Assembly: GCF_003944715.1 (NCBI RefSeq)
Contig: NZ_RWIT01000011.1
Coordinates: forward strand, 62,001 to 126,000
DNA: 64,000 bases
Direction of reading: 5' to 3'
Source of the DNA: Hymenobacter rigui
GTDB lineage: Bacteria; Bacteroidota; Bacteroidia; Cytophagales; Hymenobacteraceae
A program made the translations under genes and the position numbers. Of this stretch, positions 25,589 to 33,507 are shown piece after piece (the first letter of the stretch is position 1; each line of letters starts with the position of its first letter). The notes under the pieces were generated by a model that did not search any database, was not told where the DNA came from, and worked only from the letters and a program-made list of their open reading frames with translations.

Positions 25589-26727
25589 GGGACAAGGGGA
25601 GTTGCAGATGCCCGCTCAGGAACTGGACGCAGCCAGCGGTTCAGAGGCTCCTCAACGCCATAGTGAAGCAGAATGGCCAAAAGGTTAAGCATCAGAAACA
25701 AGATACCGGTATTTGGGGTGATATGCGCGGACAGCCAGTCATGCAGCACGCCCATGTGAATGAGGTAGAAGACGTAGGAACTCCTGCCCAGCACCTGCAG
25801 CAACCGGGTGGAAAGCAAGCGGCGCAACCACGTTTCTTCAGTGAGCAGCCCGGCAAAAAACAGTAGTATTCCGCCGGGTAACGCTACGTTGTTTAGCATT
25901 ACGCCCGCCGGATGCTCCTGCCCGTACGTATAACCCCCCTTGATAAACACCATGCCGCCAACGCAGGCCAGCATTACGCTAAGGCCCAGCAAAGTCCAGG
26001 TGGCCCCAAAGCGGAAGCGCCGCAGTTGCCCCCGCTGATACAGCAAGGCCAGCTGTATACCTGCGTAGAACTCAAAACAGCGTCCTGGGAGGGTGAAAAG
26101 CAACATAAATTTCCACGACCCGAAAAACCCTCGCAAAGGAGTATAGAAAGGGGCACACACCAGCACCAGCAGACAGCCCGCCATAAGCAGTACGAAGGGC
26201 TGGACCCACAGCGTGACGGTGCGTTTTCGGAGTAGCCAGAACACCAGTGGTGCAACCAGGTAAAAGCACTCCTCTACCGTGAGCGACCAAGATTGGGCAA
26301 TGCCGATGTACTTGGTGGAGTCAAAAAATGCCTGGGTGAGCGTCAGGCTCTGTACCAGCTCCAGCGGATAAAACAGACCGTTGTGCCAGAAAACAGCATA
26401 GGTGATAAGGGTAAGCAGAAAATAGACGGGATAAATCCGGGCCACCCGATTGCGCATGTACCGCAACCAGTAGCGTGGCTGCGTCAGAGGGGCAGTACTA
26501 TAGCGCAGCGTGATAAGAAACCCGCTCAGAACAAAAAAAACGGGTACGCCCACGTGAAATTCCAGCACCAGATTGGCCAGTGGCGCTAACGCTGCGGAGT
26601 GCTGGAAAGGATTGAAATGGTGCAGAAACACCAGGTAGGCAGCCAGCGCCCGCACCCCGGTAAAGGCTGGCAGATACGTAGAGGCAAAGCGGCAAAAAGA
26701 GGCAGTAGGAGTGGAGCGAAGTAGCAC
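25585..26727 (-). CDS. acyltransferase family 3 (OafA/YrhL-like) membrane protein
   Basis: A 380-residue polytopic protein of the family that O-acylates sugars of surface polysaccharides, lipids or antibiotics. Diagnostic features: FTGVRALAAYLVFLHHF near residues 18-36, with the His pair thought to be catalytic, the FFVLSGFLITLRY block near 68-80, and RNRVARIYPVYF. About ten membrane segments are visible. The donor is normally an acyl-CoA and the acceptor cannot be read from sequence. Its stop codon overlaps the start of the small lipoprotein gene. Confidence 0.85.
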   Translation of the reverse strand: MLLRSTPTASFCRFASTYLPAFTGVRALAAYLVFLHHFNPFQHSAALAPLANLVLEFHVGVPVFFVLSGFLITLRYSTAPLTQPRYWLRYMRNRVARIYPVYFLLTLITYAVFWHNGLFYPLELVQSLTLTQAFFDSTKYIGIAQSWSLTVEECFYLVAPLVFWLLRKRTVTLWVQPFVLLMAGCLLVLVCAPFYTPLRGFFGSWKFMLLFTLPGRCFEFYAGIQLALLYQRGQLRRFRFGATWTLLGLSVMLACVGGMVFIKGGYTYGQEHPAGVMLNNVALPGGILLFFAGLLTEETWLRRLLSTRLLQVLGRSSYVFYLIHMGVLHDWLSAHITPNTGILFLMLNLLAILLHYGVEEPLNRWLRPVPERASATPLVP

Positions 26728-26770
26728 GGAACGGAGTCAAAAGGCCGCCAAACCTACCTATTTTCGGGGG

Positions 26771-27919
26771 CTATTGCTTAAACGGGTCCGAAAACCGCTT
26801 GTCGGTGAGGAAAGTGGAATCCGTGAGGGTTTTCAGGAACGCAACAAGCTGAGTTTTTTCCTGCGCGGTAAGGTCGAGCCGGGTGCCGTTGGGCGTGTTG
26901 GAAAGCAGCACATTGGGGTCGACGCCGGGGCTGGTGACCTGAATGTGCTCATTATAATGGTCGAGCACCTGTTCCAACGTTTGGAATCGGCCGTCGTGCA
27001 TGTAGGGGGCCGTCTGGGCAATATTCCGCAGACTGGGCGCTTTAAACTTGCCCCGGTCACTGGCCTGGTTGGTGATGCCGCTCCGGCCGGGGTCCGTAAA
27101 CGAGGCGTCGAGGCCATTGTTGAAGAAGTCGGGAGAGCTGAACAGGCCATTCTCGCTGATATGGCAATGATGACAGGCACCGCCCCGAATGAACAGCCCA
27201 CTCACTTCGCCCGGATGGTTATTGAACAGTGCTGCGCCGGCCCGCTCCGTGGGAGTCAGCGAAATTTCCTTACGCAAGTACCGGTCGTAGCGGGAATTGG
27301 CCGAAATGAGGGTGCGCTCAAATTGGGCTAATGCCTTCAGCACGTTATCCTCGGTGATGGTGGTGCTGCCAAACGCCTTCTGAAACAGAGGCGGATACAA
27401 AGTGGTCTGCTGCAGCTTCCGGACTCCATCGGCCAGCAGCTGGTGCATTTCCACGGGGTTTTCGATGGGCGTACGGGCCTGCTGCTCGAGGCTGGTGGCG
27501 GCTCCGTCCCAGGCCAGGTTTTTCTCCCACAGCAGATTCACCAACGACATGGTATTGCGCCGGTGGGTTTGTCCCTCGGCACCAATGGCCCGTAACTGTC
27601 CATCCGTAAAGGCCCTGCTCTGCTGGTGGCAGCTGGCGCACGACTGCGTACCATTGCCGGAGAGCTTCACCTCGTAAAACAGCTTCCGGCCCAGTTCCAC
27701 ACCTTCTACTGTCAGCGGGTTCTCGGCCGGCACACTGGCATTCTGCGGCAGGCTGGCGGGCAGCGTGAGCGGATACGGGGTGGTAACGTAAGGCGCCTGT
27801 TTCTCCTCTTCTTTACCGCCACAGCCCGCTACACCCAGGACCACAGCGACGAACAGAAAAACGGCACAGAAACGTGTAAACAGCTGCGACATAAGGAGCT
27901 TCAGAATGAGCCGATTCAA
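26771..27919 (-). CDS. diheme cytochrome c peroxidase / MauG-family lipoprotein
   Basis: A 382-residue periplasmic protein with a lipobox ending GVAGC and two CxxCH heme sites, CASCH near residue 94 and CHHCH near 251. The blocks RNTMSLVNLLWEKNLAWDGA and PSLRNIAQTAPYMHDGRFQTLEQVLDHY are typical of bacterial diheme peroxidases and MauG-like proteins. These reduce hydrogen peroxide or oxidise protein tryptophans. A second ATG at 27892 gives a more standard 24-residue signal peptide and may be the true start. There is no MbnP-like gene beside it, unlike the paralogue at 30407-31465. Confidence 0.87.
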   Translation of the reverse strand: MNRLILKLLMSQLFTRFCAVFLFVAVVLGVAGCGGKEEEKQAPYVTTPYPLTLPASLPQNASVPAENPLTVEGVELGRKLFYEVKLSGNGTQSCASCHQQSRAFTDGQLRAIGAEGQTHRRNTMSLVNLLWEKNLAWDGAATSLEQQARTPIENPVEMHQLLADGVRKLQQTTLYPPLFQKAFGSTTITEDNVLKALAQFERTLISANSRYDRYLRKEISLTPTERAGAALFNNHPGEVSGLFIRGGACHHCHISENGLFSSPDFFNNGLDASFTDPGRSGITNQASDRGKFKAPSLRNIAQTAPYMHDGRFQTLEQVLDHYNEHIQVTSPGVDPNVLLSNTPNGTRLDLTAQEKTQLVAFLKTLTDSTFLTDKRFSDPFKQ

Positions 27920-27991
27920 TATAGAGGTTTTTAGGTGAACCCCGAAGAGCGGCCGGATAATTCCGGATACTCTAGATTGTAGCCTAGGCCG

Positions 27992-27999
27992 TACTTTTA
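27992..27999 (+). promoter_or_regulatory. candidate -7 box of the CLC gene
   Basis: TACTTTTA matches TAnnTTTG at 7 of 8 positions (last base differs) and lies 25 bases before the ATG at 28025. No -33 box was assigned. Confidence 0.3.
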
Positions 28000-28024
28000 G
28001 TTGCCCGAGTGGTGGTGCTATTTC

Positions 28025-29299
28025 ATGAAAAAACGCTTTTACGCCATAGTTCGCGAATACCGGCTGCTCCTGCTGTACCTGGGCCGCTGGCTGGTGCTGG
28101 CGGCCTGTATTGCCGTACTGGCCGGCACCGCTTCAGCGGGGTTTTTGGTGGCGCTGGACTGGATAACTAACTGGCGGGAGGCTCACCGCTGGATACTGGC
28201 GCTGCTGCCGCTGGGGGGCTTGCTGGTGGGGTTGCTGTACCATTACCTGGGCCGGAGCGTGGAGGCCGGTAACAACCTTCTGCTCGACGAAATCCATCGG
28301 CCTCAGGCGGTAATTCCGCTCCGTATGGCTCCGCTGGTGTTGCTGGGTACACTGCTCACCCACCTGTTCGGTGGTTCGGCGGGTCGGGAAGGAACGGCCG
28401 TGCAAATGGGGGGCGCGCTGGCCGATCAGCTCACGCACTGGCTGCGGCTACGCCACCGTGACCGGCCGGTTTTGCTGATTGCGGGCATCAGTGCCGGTTT
28501 TGCCTCCGTGTTTGGCACCCCTCTGGCCGGGGCCGTATTTGGCTTGGAAGTATTTTTCTTGGGTCGGCTGCGCTACAATGCTATTCTGCCGGCGTTTCTG
28601 GCTGCCACCGGGGCCGATTTGGTGACGCGCGCCTGGGGAGTCGGCCATACGCACTACCCGGTATTGGCCAGCCCCGGCTTATCGGCCGGAAACCTACTGC
28701 TGGCGGCGGGAGTGGGTATTGTGTTCGGGTTAGCCGGACGGTTGTTTGCCGGAGCTACGCATACCGTCAGCCAAATGTACAAGCGCCGGATAACCTGGCC
28801 GCCTTTACGTCCGGTGGTAGGTGGCGCAGTAGTGGCAGTGCTGGTGTGGCTGTTGGGTACTACCGACTACATCGGGCTGGGCGTTCCTACCATCGTGGCT
28901 TCTTTTCAGCAGCCGTTACCCCCGTATGCCTTTGCCCTCAAACTGCTCCTGACGGCCCTGACGCTGGGAGCCGGCTTCAAGGGCGGCGAGGTGACTCCCT
29001 TGTTTTTTGTGGGGGCCACACTGGGTAATGCGCTGGGGTTGCTGGTGCCGCTGCCGTTGCCGCTATTGGCCGGAATGGGGTTTGTGGCGGTATTTGCCGG
29101 GGCCGCCAATACGCCGTTGGCCTGCACGCTGATGGCCGTGGAGCTGTTCGGGGCCGAATGCGGACCCTATGCCGCGCTGGCCTGTGTGGTCAGCTACCTG
29201 TTTTCGGGCCACCAGGGAATTTATAGCGCGCAAAGTATTGGTGAGCCCAAACACCGCCGCTGGCTCCGGCAGCAGGGCAAACGCCTGCGGGAGCTGTAA
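28025..29299 (+). CDS. CLC-type anion channel/antiporter, fluoride-clade motifs
   Basis: A 424-residue polytopic CLC protein; the ATG at 28025 is preferred over an upstream TTG. The gating-glutamate block reads GREGTAVQM (about 120-128) rather than GREGPxVQ. The second pore block reads GGEVTPLFF rather than GxFxP. The usual GSGIPE serine region near residue 82 is replaced by AGNNLLLDE. These departures match what is known of the CLC-F subfamily, which exports fluoride in exchange for protons, but a chloride transporter cannot be excluded. It stands alone between the diheme peroxidase and the copper-type operon. Confidence 0.85.
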   Translation: MKKRFYAIVREYRLLLLYLGRWLVLAACIAVLAGTASAGFLVALDWITNWREAHRWILALLPLGGLLVGLLYHYLGRSVEAGNNLLLDEIHRPQAVIPLRMAPLVLLGTLLTHLFGGSAGREGTAVQMGGALADQLTHWLRLRHRDRPVLLIAGISAGFASVFGTPLAGAVFGLEVFFLGRLRYNAILPAFLAATGADLVTRAWGVGHTHYPVLASPGLSAGNLLLAAGVGIVFGLAGRLFAGATHTVSQMYKRRITWPPLRPVVGGAVVAVLVWLLGTTDYIGLGVPTIVASFQQPLPPYAFALKLLLTALTLGAGFKGGEVTPLFFVGATLGNALGLLVPLPLPLLAGMGFVAVFAGAANTPLACTLMAVELFGAECGPYAALACVVSYLFSGHQGIYSAQSIGEPKHRRWLRQQGKRLREL

Positions 29300-29306
29300 G
29301 GTGTGC

Positions 29307-29389
29307 GAGGTGACGAGGAGACAGATAAAATACTCGCCTGCTGAAACGATGAGGGAGTATTTTACCTGTCATCTCATTACCTGTCATTT
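29307..29389. repeat. inverted repeat between convergent CLC and CDICGC genes
   Basis: The left arm (29307-29335) ends GACAGATAAAATACTC. The right arm (29355-29389) starts GAGTATTTTACCTGTC, giving a 16-bp core with one mismatch, followed by partly complementary GTCATCTCATTAC units. It reaches the stop codon of the minus-strand gene and could act as a shared terminator or be another member of the intergenic repeats. Confidence 0.6.
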
Positions 29390-30388
29390 CAGCAAATACT
29401 TGCTCTGCTTAAAGCTGTAGCCTACCGATACCACCATGCGGCCCGCACTGGCGGGGTGGTCGGTGACGGCAGTGTACACGGGCAGCTGGAAGCTGGTGTT
29501 GAGGGAGAAATTCTTATAATATACATCCAGTCCGGGGCCCAGCAGGGCGTTGTTCATGGCGTGTTCCCCGGTGAGTTTGCCCTCAAAGGTTTCGCCCTGA
29601 GTTTTCTCATAAAAGAACTGGGCCGAAGGGTATAGCTGCCACTGGTTGCCGCTGCCCAACGCTACGCGGTAAAATAGATTGGCAAACGTAGTGGCGCTGG
29701 GGGCCAGACCTTCCTGCACAGAGTTGCGGGTGGCCCGACGGTAGCTGCTGTTCAGGCTCAGGCCCACGTTATGAAAGCTGCCGATGTAGTTGGCGTACAC
29801 AAACCCATCGGTGGTGCCAGTGCCGGGCTGGTTGAGGGTAGGGTAGCGGCGGCCCAGGGCATTGCGCCGCTGGTAGCTGCCGGTGGGCAGCTTGGCCCCG
29901 CCACCCACAATCAGGCGGCTTTGCACCCCGGCCGTTTCAATGGCCCGGATAAGGTGGTAGCCGGCAAAAACCGTCACGTCGCCCATTCCGGCCAGGTTCA
30001 GGGTGGCCCCATTAGCCCGCGCCGAGTTCATCACGTAGGGTACAAACGCATTCAGCTCCAGGCGCTTGCTCAGGAAGTATTTGCCCCGCAGCTCCACTAC
30101 CCGGTAAATTTCATAATCGTTCGGGTCACCCTTATGCGAGTGCCGGAAGTCCTCATCCACGTGGTTGAGCGGACGGGAAACAACCGGCCGGGCCCCCACC
30201 GGGAAAAACTGCGGGTGCTGGCCGTAGCTCTGGTACCCGTTAAACACCCGGTACCGGTGCATCAGCGAGAATCCGCTTTGGTTATCGTAGGGCGTGATGC
30301 CCATGAAGCACCCGCAAATGTCGCAGGCGCGGGCCATCGTTGCCAGCACAAGTGCCGGCAGCAGCAGCGTCAGAAATTTTCTGTTCAT
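29384..30388 (-). CDS. outer-membrane beta-barrel-like protein with CDICGC N-terminus
   Basis: A 334-residue exported protein. The signal peptide ends ATMARA (about 1-21) and the mature protein begins CDICGCFMG, with Cys at 22, 25 and 27, a compact soft-metal-type motif. The rest alternates short polar and aromatic beta-strand patterns, with tyrosine- and glycine-rich turns (RYRVFNGYQSYGQ, VVSVGYSFKQ) and no helical membrane spans, typical of a beta-barrel. Start lies 18 bases after the stop of the MbnH-like gene, so it is the last gene of that operon. I infer a role in moving or sensing copper at the outer membrane; no family name is certain. Confidence 0.75.
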   Translation of the reverse strand: MNRKFLTLLLPALVLATMARACDICGCFMGITPYDNQSGFSLMHRYRVFNGYQSYGQHPQFFPVGARPVVSRPLNHVDEDFRHSHKGDPNDYEIYRVVELRGKYFLSKRLELNAFVPYVMNSARANGATLNLAGMGDVTVFAGYHLIRAIETAGVQSRLIVGGGAKLPTGSYQRRNALGRRYPTLNQPGTGTTDGFVYANYIGSFHNVGLSLNSSYRRATRNSVQEGLAPSATTFANLFYRVALGSGNQWQLYPSAQFFYEKTQGETFEGKLTGEHAMNNALLGPGLDVYYKNFSLNTSFQLPVYTAVTDHPASAGRMVVSVGYSFKQSKYLLK

Positions 30389-30406
30389 ACAAAGGCAGGA
30401 CTGCGG

Positions 30407-31465
30407 CTAGCGGTGCTCGGCCAGCCGCTGGTCCTGAATAAATTCGGTGTCGGTGAGGGTTTGCAGGAAGGCCAGCAAATCTGTTTTCTCGTCGTCGGTA
30501 AGGCTGATGCCGGGCGAGGTGCCCGTGCGCCGGAACTGCTGATCCAGCGTGCCCGATTCCACCATGCCACCGCTGTAGTGGTCCAGCACCTCCCGTAGCG
30601 TCCGGAAACGGCCGTCGTGCATGTAGGGCGGGGTAAGGGCCACGTTGCGCAGGCTGGGCACCTTAAAGCGGCCCACATCCTGGGGCCGGCCCGTAATGTG
30701 TGCCCTTCCGGAGTCGGCCGCAAAGGTGCGGTCCAACCCATTGTTACGGTAGGTTTCATCCGTGAACAGCTCGCCGGCGTGACAGGAGCCGCACTTTTGG
30801 CGCAGCACCGTTAGGCCCCGCAGCTCAGTAGCCGACAACTCCCCGCCCGTTTCGTGGCGGGCGTACTTATCGTAGCGGGAGTTGCTGCTGGTGAGGGCCG
30901 CCGTGAACTGTACCAACGCCTTCAGAAACTGCTGCGAGGTGATGGGACCAGGCCCGTACACCCGGGCAAACTGCTGGGGGTAGCGGGCGTCGGCGTTGAG
31001 CTTACGCAGGATATTTTCCAGCGACTCATCCATTTCCACCGGGTTGGTGATGGGTGCCAGGGGCATGGTTTCGAGGTTTTTCGCCCCGCCATCCCACAGA
31101 AACTCGCTGCGCCACCGCAGGTTCTGCAGGGCCGGCGCGTTGCGGGTACCCAGCAGATTATCCACGCCGTGGCTCACGCGGTGGTCCTGGTGCGCAAACG
31201 CCACGAACTGCTGGTGGCAGCTACCGCAGGAAATATCCCCGGTGCGCGAAAGGCGCGGGTCGTAGAACAAAGTGCGGCCCAGCTCAAACGCCTCGCGAGT
31301 GGGCGGATTCTGGCTGGTGGCATACACGGGAGCCGGAAAATTGCCCGGCACCGTGGTGCCGGGCACGTCCCAGGCTGGTGCAACCTCCGCCTCGGAGGCG
31401 CAGGCAACCAGCCCCAGTCCGGCCAGCCCAACAAGGGCCAGCCGGACTACTACAGCGCGAAGCAT
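30407..31465 (-). CDS. MbnH-like diheme peroxidase-family lipoprotein
   Basis: A 352-residue member of the MauG/CcpA family: lipobox LVAC with Cys22, heme site one CGSCH near residue 80, heme site two CGSCH near 230, and APALQNLRWRSEFLWDGG and VPSLRNVALTPPYMHDGRFRTLREVLDHY blocks. It starts 7 bases after the stop of an MbnP-like gene. In methanotrophs, MbnH is the diheme enzyme that oxidises a tryptophan of MbnP to kynurenine so that MbnP can bind copper. Gene pairing and order support the same relation here, although an ordinary peroxide-scavenging enzyme would look similar. Confidence 0.87.
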   Translation of the reverse strand: MLRAVVVRLALVGLAGLGLVACASEAEVAPAWDVPGTTVPGNFPAPVYATSQNPPTREAFELGRTLFYDPRLSRTGDISCGSCHQQFVAFAHQDHRVSHGVDNLLGTRNAPALQNLRWRSEFLWDGGAKNLETMPLAPITNPVEMDESLENILRKLNADARYPQQFARVYGPGPITSQQFLKALVQFTAALTSSNSRYDKYARHETGGELSATELRGLTVLRQKCGSCHAGELFTDETYRNNGLDRTFAADSGRAHITGRPQDVGRFKVPSLRNVALTPPYMHDGRFRTLREVLDHYSGGMVESGTLDQQFRRTGTSPGISLTDDEKTDLLAFLQTLTDTEFIQDQRLAEHR

Positions 31466-31472
31466 GGCGGCG

Positions 31473-32240
31473 CTAGTTAGCGTGCACGTGGTCGACGCGG
31501 AACATACCGGCGGCTTGGTTATCGGCTACTTTCACCGAGTTGCTGCCACCCATCGTGTTGGACAGGGTGGAGAAGTCAACCGGATTAGGACCGGTGAACA
31601 TCTTCAGCACATCAGCCTGCAGGTGCACGGCCGGTGTGCGGTCCTTGCGAATCTGGATGGTGGCCCCGTTCAGGCTCGGTGATACCGTGCGAATAGTGTT
31701 ATTCGGCTTCTTGAAGCCTCCAATGTGGAATACCAGCTGCTTGTTACCGCCAGCCTGCGGCGACGAGCCTTCCATTTTGGTGTAGATGTAGCCCGAATTC
31801 CAGGTCCAGAACATGCCGTTGGTCGGATCCAGCGCGCCAGTCTGGGCCCCGGATACGTTCCGGGTGCTGTCAACACCAAGGGTAAATGTGAGGCTGGTGT
31901 AGTCGCCGGCCGGTACGTCCGTCAGCGTGAACATCTTGGTTTTGGCATCCGATTCCTTCACCAGATGGTAGCTTTCCGGCTCGGCGTACTCGGTGCCATC
32001 GGCCTTTTTGAGCTTGATGTTGGAGAGGTAATAATTGAACGTGGACACCGTGAACTGCTGGCCCAGCGGCGTGGTGTACGTGCCGGTGTTGAGCGTCAAA
32101 GGCGTGCTGCCCACCAAGTGATCTACCTCAATATCCAGCGTACCGGCGGCCGGGGTAGTAACGTCCGCATCATCCTTACAGGCGCTGAACAGGGTGGTGA
32201 AGGAGGCAATAATCAGGAAAGTAAACGAGCGAAATTTCAT
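31473..32240 (-). CDS. MbnP-like copper-binding lipoprotein
   Basis: A 255-residue lipoprotein (lipobox LFSAC, Cys21). After a Thr-rich linker the domain shows LDIEVDHLVG, FNYYLSNIKLKKADG, YHLVKESD, FTLGVDSTRN, GMFWTWNSGYIYTKMEG (Trp pair about residues 146-148), LVFHIGGF, VHLQADVLKMF and a C-terminal VDHVHAN. The FWTWNSGYI block and the conserved histidines are the signature of the MbnP family, periplasmic copper-binding proteins whose metal site depends on a tryptophan converted to kynurenine by a diheme partner. That partner is encoded 7 bases downstream. A small hairpin (32285-32308) lies in the leader before this gene. Confidence 0.85.
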   Translation of the reverse strand: MKFRSFTFLIIASFTTLFSACKDDADVTTPAAGTLDIEVDHLVGSTPLTLNTGTYTTPLGQQFTVSTFNYYLSNIKLKKADGTEYAEPESYHLVKESDAKTKMFTLTDVPAGDYTSLTFTLGVDSTRNVSGAQTGALDPTNGMFWTWNSGYIYTKMEGSSPQAGGNKQLVFHIGGFKKPNNTIRTVSPSLNGATIQIRKDRTPAVHLQADVLKMFTGPNPVDFSTLSNTMGGSNSVKVADNQAAGMFRVDHVHAN

Positions 32241-32355
32241 CGTAGAAAAGCCAAAAACTGAAGAATGGAGAATACAGCCGCTGCGGTAGCTCTGACAAGC
32301 AGAGCACCTGCGGCAAACCCTGGCCTTTGCGGGGCGGGGCGCTTCCAGAAATCAG

Positions 32356-32733
32356 CTAAGCTGCGGGGGGATGAAACACGCCGAATACCGGCGAAAAGGC
32401 GTAGCAGCTGGCTACGCGAGGTGCAAACTGCCGCACCGGGGCAAAAACCGCCAACGCTGGCCGTGGCACAAAGTGGGGCTGGGGAGCCAGCACCTCGTAC
32501 TTCACTTTGGCAAAGCCACCGGCCGGAGTTTTGCTGTCGGCATCGGCGGCTTTACGAAGCTGTTTGCTCAGGTGACATTTGCCGTTGCACTTCAGCCGGG
32601 GCTTGTCCTTGTTCACGCAGAACAGCTGCGTAATCTCCGCCTTGCGGGCCTGGTAATCCAATACCAGCAACTCCCGACTAAACGTCTGGAGCACCACCAG
32701 GATACACAGGAAACAGGCGAAAACGCGGGTCAT
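32356..32733 (-). CDS. small exported protein with CNGKCH motif
   Basis: From ATG 32733 it encodes 125 residues: an N-terminal membrane or signal segment (VFACFLCILVVLQTF), then Cys39 and KDKPRLKCNGKCHLSKQL with Cys49, Cys53 and His54, then a Pro/Val/Phe-rich tail ending in PPAA. The CxxxCH motif could bind soft metal; it is not a CxxCH heme site because the Cys spacing is three. A longer frame from TTG 32757 is less likely. It is the first gene of the MbnP/MbnH-like unit, 115 bases upstream of MbnP. Similar short proteins occur in Bacteroidota, to my recollection without known function. Confidence 0.6.
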   Translation of the reverse strand: MTRVFACFLCILVVLQTFSRELLVLDYQARKAEITQLFCVNKDKPRLKCNGKCHLSKQLRKAADADSKTPAGGFAKVKYEVLAPQPHFVPRPALAVFAPVRQFAPRVASCYAFSPVFGVFHPPAA

Positions 32734-32764
32734 ACCAACAAGCCAACAGCGCAGCAATGCGGCC

Positions 32765-32772
32765 GCAAGTTA
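32765..32772 (-). promoter_or_regulatory. candidate promoter of the copper-type operon
   Basis: On the minus strand this reads TAACTTGC, a TAnnTTGC variant of the Bacteroidota -7 box, 31 bases before the ATG at 32733. A run TTTTTTGG lies about 23 bases further upstream and could provide the -33 element. Confidence 0.35.
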
Positions 32773-32818
32773 GGTCAGGAATGCCAGTAACCAGCCAAAA
32801 AACGTCGAAAATTGCGGC

Positions 32819-33346
32819 CTAGAATCGCACCAGCTGCTCTGTCTGCTCCAGTAACAGCTGCTGATACAGCGGGTCGGAGAGGGTGCCGTCTTCGGCTAAA
32901 TGCTTATCGATGAAGGGCAGGCGCACGCGCTGGGGCAGCACCGCCGTACCCAGATACATCAGCACGTCGGTGAGGTGGTTGAGGGCCAGCACGCCGCCCT
33001 GGGTACCGGTACTGAGGCCCACCAACGCAGCCTTCTTACCGCGGATGCCGCCCGGGTAGGGCAGGCCGTCAATAAACGACTTCAGCACGCCTGGAAAGGA
33101 GCAGTTATACTCGGGTACTACAAATACCAGCTTATCGGCCTGCTCTGCCATCTGCACCAACTGGTTGAATTCGGGGTGCTGGCCGGTGTTGTGGTAAAGG
33201 GCTGAAGTAGTGAAATCCAACGGCAGTAGCTGCAAATCCAGAATCTGGGCTTCCTCGCCGTGTTCAGTCAGCATATTCAGGTATAGGTCGGCCACGCGGC
33301 GGGCACGGGAGTTGGGTCGGTTGGTGCCGGCAATAATGGTAATCAT
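32819..33346 (-). CDS. NADPH-dependent FMN reductase family protein
   Basis: A 175-residue flavodoxin-like flavoprotein. Starting at ATG 33346 it begins MITIIAGTNRPNSRARRVA, the FMN phosphate loop of the family; a longer frame upstream has no homology-like content. VFVVPEYNCSFPGVLKSFIDGLP is the characteristic PEYNxSxPGxLKNxID block, and STGTQGG follows. Members reduce FMN, quinones, azo dyes or metals with NAD(P)H. It is transcribed alone on the minus strand, downstream of a bidirectional terminator that separates it from sdhB. Physiological substrate unknown. Confidence 0.9.
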   Translation of the reverse strand: MITIIAGTNRPNSRARRVADLYLNMLTEHGEEAQILDLQLLPLDFTTSALYHNTGQHPEFNQLVQMAEQADKLVFVVPEYNCSFPGVLKSFIDGLPYPGGIRGKKAALVGLSTGTQGGVLALNHLTDVLMYLGTAVLPQRVRLPFIDKHLAEDGTLSDPLYQQLLLEQTEQLVRF

Positions 33347-33444
33347 GCGGGAGAGGCCGTTAAATCGTAAAAAGGAAATATGAATAGCCAGAACAACTGT
33401 CGGCTGCCGCTTCCTTGATGAAAATGAATGACGAGCTACCAACA

Positions 33445-33478
33445 AAAAACGCGAAACGGAGTCCCGTTTCGCGTTTTT
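33445..33478. terminator. terminator of the sdh operon
   Basis: A 15-bp stem (33445-33459 with 33464-33478) and a 4-base loop, with A-tract and T-tract ends on both strands, 30 bases after the sdhB stop on the minus strand. Confidence 0.85.
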
Positions 33479-33507
33479 GAGGTAATCCGTAAGGATAACC
33501 CGAAACC

